Source of the DNA: Sthenelais limicola
Lineage: Eukaryota > Annelida > Polychaeta > Phyllodocida > Sigalionidae
NCBI GenBank assembly: GCA_942159475.1
Contig: OW804096.1
Location: forward strand, 125,850,941 to 125,914,940
DNA: 64,000 bases
Direction: 5' to 3'
This document shows, piece by piece, positions 42,490 through 50,922 of the stretch. The notes under the pieces are model-generated. The model saw nothing but the letters and a program-made list of their open reading frames with translations. It ran no database searches and was not told the origin of the DNA. The position numbers were made by a program, and so were the translations under genes. Each line of letters opens with the position of its first letter. The stretch's first letter is position 1.

Positions 42490-42569
42490 TACACTCTGTC
42501 CACCCTCTGTACAACCGAAAAGAGTACTACCATTGGGGTTTTGGTTTTACAGGAGGTGGACAGAGTGTA
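42490..42569. repeat. Inverted repeat with 15-bp perfect arms
   Basis: TACACTCTGTCCACC (42490-42504) is exactly complementary to 42555-42569, leaving a 50-nt loop. It may be the remnant of a foldback element. No flanking duplication is evident. Confidence 0.85.
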
Positions 42570-43122
42570 GTTGGTTAGTTCATTCATGTTATGGTTTAGA
42601 ATCAAATTGCGAGGTCTTGGGTTGGTAGTATAGCTCTAGATGCTGTTGATGTTGAGAACTAATTTTTGTATTATTATACCATGCAGCCTCTTGTATTGGC
42701 TCCCCCGTCCACCCCCGCCCCCATGCTGTCAAAGGGCCCTTGAGAAGAGCAGGGATGGAAGCATATATATATATGTATGTAGATTCCCATCACGTGAACC
42801 CAGTAACATTGCTCAGATAAATGAATATCATATTATGTATTTATCAATAAGCGCTGACCTATATATAGACTCGATTAATTATCCAGGACACACATGGCAT
42901 CGTGACTGGAGCAACATGACATATGATTCGAATGTGATGTATCTGACAAATTAGTTGCCAACATAAAACTAGTCCTACAATATACAATTCCGCCAAGATG
43001 AAAAGACTATAGTATACCCATCGTCCTAATTCGTTAACAATACATACAAGTTTACATCAAAATGACCGATGGCCGGAGTGGAGAAAAAGAGGCAGCAAAG
43101 CGCCCACGGTTACAAGAGAGAC

Positions 43123-43150
43123 GGCGGGGCAGGGGGGCGGGGGGGGGGCG
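43123..43150. repeat. G-rich tract on plus strand
   Basis: G runs of 4, 6 and 10 bases within 28 nt give quadruplex potential. It lies inside a 37-codon frame starting at ATG 43062, which begins MTDGRSGEKEAAKRPR and stops at TGA after the G tract. That frame looks like a basic, nuclear-type N terminus but has no other support. Confidence 0.75.
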
Positions 43151-43496
43151 AAAGAGGGAGAATGGAAGCTGAGGGAAGGGACAGTAAACATTATTCATAA
43201 TCGCCACAGCTAAGAGATGTTTTATTCAGCAATAGAACATTATGTTACACTTTTCTCAGGACAAGTGCGTGACGTCATTCATTAGGGGGGACATGTAAAC
43301 ATTATTCATTTGTATGGATATTTTAAAAACATCATGTGACATTAGGGTTTTATTTCCAAAGCTCTTGCACTACATTACCTAAAACCTGTTATCTTTTATT
43401 TCTTCCTGACTATTTTGTTGTGTTTCACAGCAACCTCATTTAGAACTTAAATTGTAGGCCTATGATTTTTATTCTCACCCATCTCTTCTCTCCATT

Positions 43497-43564
43497 ATCT
43501 TTTCTTCACTCCCCTCTGTCTCTCTCTCTCCCCTCTCTTTCTGTATCCGCCTCTCTCTCTCCTT
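43497..43564. repeat. CT-rich simple repeat
   Basis: Polypyrimidine tract of CTCT runs interrupted by short T and C stretches. No adjacent acceptor-exon structure is convincing. Confidence 0.8.
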
Positions 43565-44026
43565 TCTTATTAGCTAAAATAAAATGATATTTTAAAATGG
43601 TCTTAAACTCTGATAATTATATGGGTCAATTTTTTTTAGAATGTACAATTGCGAAATTTGCAACCTTTGCACATTATACTGAATGGGTATCGCAGACAAA
43701 TGAATCAATCCTCATGGTTCTGGTATCATCGGAAAGAAGACATCCTAAGCTTTACGAAAATGTGCACATTAGTATACATATTCGTATGTTTGCATGCAAT
43801 AAATCACTCTAAATGTTGATTTTCTGATAAAAAAAACCTCATTATTCACTACTTTTTCACATTATACCTGCATTCTGAAAAAAAGTAACTGTTCTAGGTA
43901 TTAAATTTCACCTGGTTTCATTCCTTTTACATATATATGACAACTTAGTAAAGTTTTAGCTTTTCATTAGCCCTCATCACTGTATGTTAGTTCTATACTC
44001 AATTGTCCAATCTTTTCTGGTCACTA

Positions 44027-46275
44027 GGGGATGCCCGGTATCAAACATAGATTATAGTGTACTGGCTAAAAATATATCTGTGTCATATGATTTAATATAT
44101 CTAAAATACACTTTAACATATTAGTAATGCAATCTTGGTACAATTTGGCCCGTATTGCAGACATTATCTGAGCCATACTTCAATGTTTATCAGACCAGAG
44201 ATTTTATACAATTTGGTACCGGGCATCCCCTGCACCACATCATAAGGTAAATACAGTTTCACTGCAACTAGGAAACTAAGATCCTGTACATGTTATCTCT
44301 GTATTTATCCTAATATGCACACAAAATGACAACCTTCCAAATAAAATAATTCTGGAGATATGAATGCAAATGATATGGGGGTATGCCCGGTATATTGAGG
44401 GATGCCCGGTATGGCAAGAAAGGAACAATTAGTACACACAATCAGACTTGTTTTCACATGAGCAAGCCTCTATTTTTACTTCTGGGAACCAAGTCAACCA
44501 CCACATGTAGTGTTTGGTTGGGTATTCCTGAGATATCTTAAACATTTTCAACCAGAATGATAGTGACTGATTATTATACATGCATTTATATGGTGTGGAA
44601 ATATTCTTAAGATGTTTAGAATTCAGTCATCTTCATGATATCCAGCTGTCTAACTATTATTTATAATGTTTAAAAGGTTATTTGCAATAATTCTTAGTGA
44701 AGCATGTTTCTGTCATAGATTAAAGGCAGGAGTAATATAGCCTTACAATTAACAAAAATCCAAGAGGGTATACCCGGTACCATTATCTTTGAACTTGATT
44801 TCTATGCACATTTAATCATTGTTTCTCAATAGGTGTCATGTTAAGTTAGTTTTTATTAATCAGAAATGTCATATGCATATAATTCAACGAACATTTAGGA
44901 CAATGGGGACAGGAATGTTCAGACAAATGTGTTTTAAATTCATACCGGGCATGCCCCACAAATCATTTTCTGTTGACAAATGATAGATAAGTAGCATTAC
45001 TACTGTAGATAGGGTCCCTATATAATTTCTCACTGTTCCTTGCAATGTCTCATTCAATTTGCAACTGAAAGATTGGTACATAAACACAATAGATACTTTT
45101 TAAAGTAGATTAAAAGAGTGGATGATACCGGGCATCCCCTGATACCGGGCATCCCCACTTCAATCCTTGTACCCTTGACTAAGTCACTAGAGAACCTAAA
45201 AATCACCAGAAAACTTATTATGCCAACATATTATGTCTTACTGTATATATGGATGTGGCTTTATGCCTTATTTCCATGCAATTTATTTGAACTTGATTCA
45301 GAATCATGATACCGGGCATCCCTGGGCATCCCCTGAAAGGTAGAAATTCTATCATAACTGCTACCCATATGCCTTTATCTTCTGTATTTTTCGTGGTAAC
45401 ATGGCCTCTTCCCTCCCCTAACATGTGAGAACACTAGAAATGTGATATGAAAACTTTTGATTTTTTTATCTTCTCAACCACTATATAATTCTATTCAAAA
45501 ATTGTATGATCCATCACAATGATTTTGTATCATTGATTTTAGAGCCTGTATCCATTACCACACATATTTCTTATGTAGTTACTGAGTTTCGTTTGATTGT
45601 GCCCATCTAAGTAGCTACAGTGGGACGTCAGGTAACATGTTCTCTTTTGGGGGATGCCCGGTATATAGAGGGATGCCCGGTATATTTGACAAGGTATTTG
45701 TCTCAGGCTAAGTGAGGTGATATTTAGTAAAGGAGTGACTTGAACTTAGATCAATTGTGTGCCAAATATATACTGTTCATGTACTTGCTAGGTTTAAAGT
45801 GGTTTTGTCCACTTTTGTGGCCACAGTGAGAGGTCAGATATAAGGTACTTTACTGGGGGATGCCCGGTATTATATGTAAAGGGATGCCCGGTATCAAAGA
45901 TAGCTTCCTATTACCAATTTTCTCATGGAAACTGAATATGATAAATACATTATAAGTTGCTATATTGATGGATAGGATGTATATGTTGCCAGAAAACAGG
46001 TTTTCACCCTGTGTATAGCAACAACTACAGCATTATTGAATTTATATTTGAATCATATGTTTCTGATCAAAACGCTCCTGTTTTGGAGAATTATAAGTCA
46101 TTTGCTTTCATGTCTCACATAATAACCTTGGAGGATACATAGTTATGGATTGGTATACTTGTAAAGAAACATTCAATCCTTATAAGGAATTATTTCTTAT
46201 TTGGAAATTGAATCATTCTGTCCTGAGTATTGAGAATTTAAGGAGCTGCCACTTCATTTGATACCGGGCATACCC
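44027..46275. repeat. Phased GGGGATGCCCGGTATC box array
   Basis: Fourteen copies plus one partial copy of a ~16-bp box. Plus orientation: 44027, 44378, 44399, 44765, 45649, 45670, 45855, 45881. Reverse orientation: 44217, 44942, 45124, 45141, 45308, 45324 (partial) and 46260. Copies sit singly or in pairs 16-26 bp apart. The singles and pairs fall close to a grid of about 186 bp, with a few vacant positions. Between boxes the AT-rich sequence is largely diverged. Units at 45620 and 45826 do share recognisable upstream sequence (ACAGTG-GA-GTCAG), which suggests an old ~200-bp satellite in which only the box has been kept. Confidence 0.93.
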
Positions 46276-47365
46276 TAAAAAAAGATCCCCTTGTTTTAAC
46301 TCCAATAAAAACTGACAAATTGAAATTTTGTCAGTATAATTGGTGCTTTTAGGTGGTGGGGACATAGATGATACCAGTCAGAAGGAATATGAGTTTATAT
46401 TTATTATTTTTTTTCAATCTTCCTAAACCTCACAAAATCGCAATTGTACATTCTAAACAAATTTGACCCATATTTCGATTTCAAATATATTTCCAGTGTT
46501 CACTTTTGTCAGTCTGGCTTTTTTATAATAATGAAGATATCGTTCCCATTTTTTTCAGGATATACCCAACGCAATTGTATAATTATATACCATGTAAATA
46601 TGAATCTTTTTTTCTGATTCTGGGCTCAAGTGCCGAAGGCGCTTGTATCAAAGTAGTGTGACCCCTAATTCCCAGTCACAAAAAGTCCTCAGTGGATGGA
46701 ATTCTTCTTTCTACAATTTCTATATACTATGGCGCACATAGCGTACCCGGTGGCTTTAGTTCTATGTGTGTAGGTTGTAAATAAAGCAAGCTTCACTGTT
46801 TAAACTGATAAAGTATGCATCTCCAGTCTGATATGCAGCACCCCTCGCCTTAGGTGTAATGATATCGCAGGAAAGGGTGACTCCCATAGACATAAAAAGA
46901 CTATGTGCTGATCAGATAGATGGAATTGCATTCCATCCAACTATCAAATCGCATCCAACAGAACCCAGACTTGGATTTAGAGGATGGTCTGCTTTCCCCT
47001 CCAAACACCACTGAACTATCCACCTATATAAAGTTCTACAGAGCTTAGAATTATATTACAGGGAAGAGTGTATTGTATCACACATCCTGCACTGCTCACA
47101 GAATATGAGACACACATATTTATGATACACAACCATTATATTCAAAGTTCCTAATATAGGCGCTAGATTCATTCTTCTCGAATTTTTGCTTTATTACTTG
47201 AAGCAACGAGATTATATGTGTTAATATAATCTCGTTGCTTGAAGTGGTGATACAAAAATTAACAATGCATGGTAAATATAATGATAATGAAATAGATATG
47301 CACCCAAAAGACTCATTCGGTTAAAGTCAAAGGTAGGCTCATTATATCCTGTGAATAGAATGTAT
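46276..47365. other. No recognisable gene
   Basis: AT-rich DNA between the phased array and the MITE/LTR nest. It contains a small stable hairpin at 46627-46645 (CAAGTGCC-GAA-GGCGCTTG) and the 17-bp hairpin annotated separately. Confidence 0.55.
47201..47240. repeat. Perfect 17-bp hairpin
   Basis: AAGCAACGAGATTATAT (47201-47217) and its exact complement (47224-47240) around a 6-nt loop. No copy is seen elsewhere in the window. Confidence 0.92.
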
Positions 47366-47461
47366 GAGTGAAGTCGTCAAAAACCGTACAATTCAATCCT
47401 TTTAAAGAACCTAAATTCATGATAAACATGAGGTTACACAGTTCAACGTAGCCGAACACAT
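47366..47461. mobile_element. 235-bp MITE, copy D, left part
   Basis: Degenerate match to the left 40% of the MITE family, including GTACAATTCA and the ACAGTTCAAC-TA-CC-AACA segment. The LTR retroelement interrupts it, and the rest of this copy resumes at 56787. The TIR start is diverged (GAGTGAAG instead of GGGTCAGA). Age order is clear: MITE first, LTR element later. Confidence 0.75.
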
Positions 47462-48049
47462 TGTAAAGAATACTAAGGGTTTTTAGCCCATAGGTTCAGT
47501 AAGATGAAGAAGTGAGACAAGAAGTCCGAGGTTGTAGTTCGTCTGGATTCGGCCTAGGCGGTGGTGACTCAGCGAGTAACAGAGTACCTAGGTCCGAATG
47601 GTCACTTTATTTTATACTCCACAATCATGAATTATTCATACAGTCAAACCCAGGAAATATTCCACTAGCTCTTCCCCTTCCCTCTAATTGGTTGAGGGAG
47701 AGAGAATCTTCCTTGCCCACACGCCGACCTCTGCTCCCCAGGCAGAGACCATATATGGAATGCATGCAGGTCGGATCCCTCTCCTCAGCCTTCCCCCTCC
47801 CACCCCTTACTCATGGATCCCATGGCTCGCGCCAGCCCCCCCCCCCCCCCCCTCCCTCTTAGCCCTTCCCCCCTCTTGATACCCCAGAGCAGTGTATAAG
47901 TAATTAGGTCGGGCTGGGGGAGGTGGGGTGAGCCCTGAGTGGCTCATCTCCCCCTCCCTCCTGGCCAGGCCACGTGTGGCGTGCGTGCCCTGACCATGAT
48001 CAGGGCTAAATAGGTCGGGTCTGGGATCCAAAGATGCCAATTCTTTACA
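47462..48049 (-). repeat. 3' LTR (588 bp)
   Basis: Matches the LTR at 56202-56786 over its full length. Differences: C versus T at 47830/56570, C versus T at 47910/56647, and a run of 17 versus 14 C. The perfect 10-bp terminal inverted repeat TGTAAAGAAT is kept. Open frames of about 115 codons occur in both copies because the LTR is GC-rich; they are not considered genes. Confidence 0.98.
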
Positions 48050-48070
48050 TTCGTCCCATATTTTATTTTT
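48050..48070 (-). other. Polypurine-tract position
   Basis: The minus strand immediately upstream of the 3' LTR reads AAAAATAAAATATGGGACGAA. It is purine-rich but interrupted by T and C, so it is a weak plus-strand primer site. Position fits the family; sequence alone would not identify it. Confidence 0.4.
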
Positions 48071-49007
48071 GTTGAAAGCCTTCTTTCGAACAAAATATTT
48101 AGCCACTGATCAACCCAGTCCAACCAGACAAGAGAAATAGAAATAAGGTTACATAATTTACACACACAAAATCATAGAAAAGAGTAAGGTAAAAGTATTA
48201 TAAATTATTATATCTGTAGACCTAACGGGTCAAGATAGAAAGTTTCCAAAGGGAGTGGCTCTATTAAAAGGAGTGTTCATTTATATCAGAGGCCATCACC
48301 CTGCACTAAAAAGTCTTTTAGTCGAATATTATGTAAGAGAAGTCTCTGTGTTTTTAAGTGTGCTTCTGAACACTGTTAAATGTCTTCCTTTGTACTGAGC
48401 TAGTACTCACAAAGTTCTCCAATACGGTCGTCACCGCCGTCTCCTCTGCCCGGCCGGTCAGCCGAGGCCCCCGCTGGACCTCGTCGCTGACCGACAGGAC
48501 GCCCGTCTCTTTCTCTCTCCTCCTTTGGCCATGGAGAGTGAGAGCGGTTGGGTAGTCAACACTACAATATTTCCATTTTTAACCTCAAATACTACAGAAC
48601 ACATGTCGACTTTACTGTAGCATCACGTATAAACTCTTATTATTTGGAAAAATACCTCTTCAAAGCAGAATTGTCGGAGACAAGGTGAGGGCTTCGATTC
48701 CATGGTGCTTCCTCTCAGGCTCCTCTGTCTCGACCGATTCTGTTTGTGTAAAAACAACTTCTCACAATGAGAGTTGAAATAAAAATACCTATTTGGGCTG
48801 GATCCTTGTTCACGGATTCCACCATTTCCTCCCGAGAGAGAAAATGGATTTCACCCAGGTATACTACTCTGTGTTCTGTGATCTCCCTCGCACCCGAGAA
48901 GAGGACAGAACAAAAATTAATAGTAAATATTAAACAAGAGTAAGTTACAGACAAGTTCAAAAAGTGTTTGTTACCCCAGAGAAACCCAATAAACATTGGT
49001 AGACTAA
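48071..49007 (-). other. Unexplained 3' region between env and LTR
   Basis: Nearly 1 kb with no long frame. It contains a GC-rich island at about 48417-48560 ending at a strong splice-donor-like GTGAGTAC (48410-48403), and two blocks on the minus strand with exon-like borders. One ends at 48789 before a GTATTT donor. The other runs from 48739, after TTTTTACACAAACAG, to 48656, before a second GTATTT donor. A 48-codon frame with a basic KRKRR-like stretch lies near 48600-48470. It could be a spliced accessory gene, captured host sequence or an untranslated region. Confidence 0.4.
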
Positions 49008-49646
49008 TTATTTCATCCTGGTCAGTCCGAAATTGGCAGCGTAATATGGTGAGGCGGGGGAGGGGGCAGGGATATGCTCGAGGGAACGAGAGCCAGTCCT
49101 AGCGCCTGGAGTGGCCTCTCCCTCCTCTCGATCTAGGTCTTGGAGGGCTAGGGCTACAGGGTGGTGGGTTGGGGGTCCTATTGGGATATTCTCTCGGGGC
49201 TTAAGGTTTCTCAGACAACACAAAAGGTTGACTTTGCCTCTTGGGGCGAGCCCCTTTCGGCGGAGGTAGATTATTCCCAGGGTCATGACTCCTAGGAGAG
49301 TGGGGATGAGAGTGGCTATACCCCAGATAGAACTTTCGGACCAAGGGGTGGAGGAAATCAGGGGGGAATTGGGTTTAGGAAAATCTGTCAGGGCTAGTAA
49401 GGGTATTTCAGCTCTTGGCAGGAAAGTCAATTGCTGATCTAAATGGGGGTAAAGGGATAATTTGCCATAAGTCAGATTAAACCCGGGGAGGGGCATAATC
49501 TTGGGGATGGGGAGGGTTATATGGGACTCATGGCGTTGGATGCTACTCACACGCCAATCCTTTCCGACCAGGAGACAACCGCCTTCTAAAATCACCCTGG
49601 CATGCCGATGATACGTTTGTATCACTGGTTTTTTGCCCAGGGCACC
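49008..49646 (-). CDS. env: Envelope C-terminal part, out of frame
   Basis: Carries the membrane end of the envelope: an Asn-Leu-Thr glycosylation site, a hydrophobic span IWGIATLIPTLLGVMTLGII followed by Arg-Arg-Lys (stop-transfer), and a cytoplasmic tail of about 80 residues with a Cys-Cys pair and a Pro/Arg-rich end. It is open from 49646, after a TGA at 49649-49647. It overlaps the preceding env frame to 49543 and is +1 relative to it, with an A6 run (49629-49634) in the overlap. Most simply this is the second half of one gene broken by a one-base change. A separate protein or programmed shift is less likely. Confidence 0.8.
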   Translation of the reverse strand, partial: GALGKKPVIQTYHRHARVILEGGCLLVGKDWRVSSIQRHESHITLPIPKIMPLPGFNLTYGKLSLYPHLDQQLTFLPRAEIPLLALTDFPKPNSPLISSTPWSESSIWGIATLIPTLLGVMTLGIIYLRRKGLAPRGKVNLLCCLRNLKPRENIPIGPPTHHPVALALQDLDREEGEATPGARTGSRSLEHIPAPSPASPYYAANFGLTRMK

Positions 49647-50922
49647 TCAAGATTGTTTCCAGAGGTTCATAAATAGCCAGAATTACAGAAGAAATGGACT
49701 CTCCCTCTCTAAATACTTGGTTTGTTAAGTTATTTCTTTTTACAATCTGCGCCTTACAAAGGTCTGGCTTTTTACCTAAAATAATATTTGTTTCGCAGGT
49801 CGGGGTTAGATGCTCTATTGCAGCTGAGCAAATCTGGGGTTCAAACCCGATACAATGCTGAGGAAGAAATGACGCGCTGGATATGCTATCTAGGGCCACC
49901 TCCTCTTCTCCTACCAACTTTCTCAGGTGGTCAGCACCATATGGGACCGGAAAATACTTTAATCTATAGTGTAAAAATTGAGTGCCTGAAACTGCCGGAA
50001 TTACTGTCTGGTATATTAGCTCCTGTTCGCCGTCTAATAATAGTCGAACGTTCAGGTGTCTATAATACCAGCGGTTATCTTGTGGGGTGTAATGTTTCCC
50101 TTCTTGTAATTTAGACAATATTTCTGATAAGTAGGCCAGTGGTAAAATCTGGTCTGTTAAGAATCCCCTTTCCAGCTGAATGCGCTGGCGATAAAATAAT
50201 TCGTTTTGACGGTGGTAATTTTCCACCGCCCTACTCACTCGCTGCAATAGAATATCCACTTCCCTTTTCATATGAATTCTGTGAATATCTTTACTGAAAC
50301 CATTTAACTGTGTTAGAATGTCTGTCACTTGGCGGGAGATGTTACTTGCTGCAGCTTGGAGCTGCGCGATGTCCAAGCGGTTCTCTGTCATGTAGAGCCT
50401 TGTCTGATTCAACACCGACACCATTTCTTCCTGACAATGGGCCAATGCGCTCTCGCTAGCCTGAGCTTCTTGTACTGCAGACCTTAATTCGTTCACCTGT
50501 CCTACAGTAGCGGTGCCAAACAAGGCACGGCTTAGCGAGCCCACAAAATTGAATAGGCCTCTCTTCCTTCGGGTGTCTTGTTGGACTGGTGTTGGAATCT
50601 CTGCCTGGAGGAAACCCATGTGCTCCTCCCAGGCACTGACATCTCCGTCTCCCACAACCTCCGCCTGTCTGAGTTCTCCAATTCGCCTTCTTAGGACGGA
50701 GACCCAAGCACTGACAGGAGGGGGCGTGGGGGGGTGTAGAACGATCACTGTTGTCCAAGTCGCGGTCAGGGCTCTGACCTCCCCTTCCTCATACACCAAC
50801 ACCCCTTCCTCCTCAAACAAATCGCCATTAGCCATCATAGCCAGGGTGATTATGAGGAGGGACTGGAAGGTGTAGGTTGAGAGAAGTCCGTCACTGGTGG
50901 TGCCCCTGGGTCGAACTCCCAT
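49543..50922 (-). CDS. env: F-type fusion envelope, N-terminal part
   Basis: This protein would mediate membrane fusion at the surface of a virus-like particle. Its layout matches baculovirus F and errantivirus Env proteins (Pfam family Baculo_F): a hydrophobic segment near residues 19-31 usable as a signal peptide, a short N-terminal subunit, a furin-type site RRKR at 118-121, then at once the fusion-peptide-like GLFNFVGSLSRALFGT. A long helical region follows, then several cysteines and N-glycosylation sequons (NQT, NIS, NLT). The 459-codon frame stops before any transmembrane span, which is found in another frame at 49008-49646. The start at 50922 overlaps the end of pol by 73 bp; a later ATG pair lies about 30 codons in. 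Expression is normally from a spliced mRNA in related elements. Confidence 0.88.
   Translation of the reverse strand: MGVRPRGTTSDGLLSTYTFQSLLIITLAMMANGDLFEEEGVLVYEEGEVRALTATWTTVIVLHPPTPPPVSAWVSVLRRRIGELRQAEVVGDGDVSAWEEHMGFLQAEIPTPVQQDTRRKRGLFNFVGSLSRALFGTATVGQVNELRSAVQEAQASESALAHCQEEMVSVLNQTRLYMTENRLDIAQLQAAASNISRQVTDILTQLNGFSKDIHRIHMKREVDILLQRVSRAVENYHRQNELFYRQRIQLERGFLTDQILPLAYLSEILSKLQEGKHYTPQDNRWYYRHLNVRLLLDGEQELIYQTVIPAVSGTQFLHYRLKYFPVPYGADHLRKLVGEEEVALDSISSASFLPQHCIGFEPQICSAAIEHLTPTCETNIILGKKPDLCKAQIVKRNNLTNQVFREGESISSVILAIYEPLETILRCPGQKTSDTNVSSACQGDFRRRLSPGRKGLACE

Noticed and set aside
44027..46275. CRISPR array
   Set aside because: Repeats are in both orientations, the spacing is ~186 bp with paired copies, and the setting is an animal genome.
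47512..47879. Open frames of 63-116 codons in the left LTR (and copies at 56252-56616)
   Set aside because: They are present in both LTRs on the strand opposite to the element, contain the poly-C run, and look like GC-rich non-coding frames.
49629..49634. Canonical -1 slippery heptamer in env
   Set aside because: The A6 run is in the wrong phase for X-XXY-YYZ in the env frame, and the downstream frame is +1, so retroviral-type -1 slippage does not fit.
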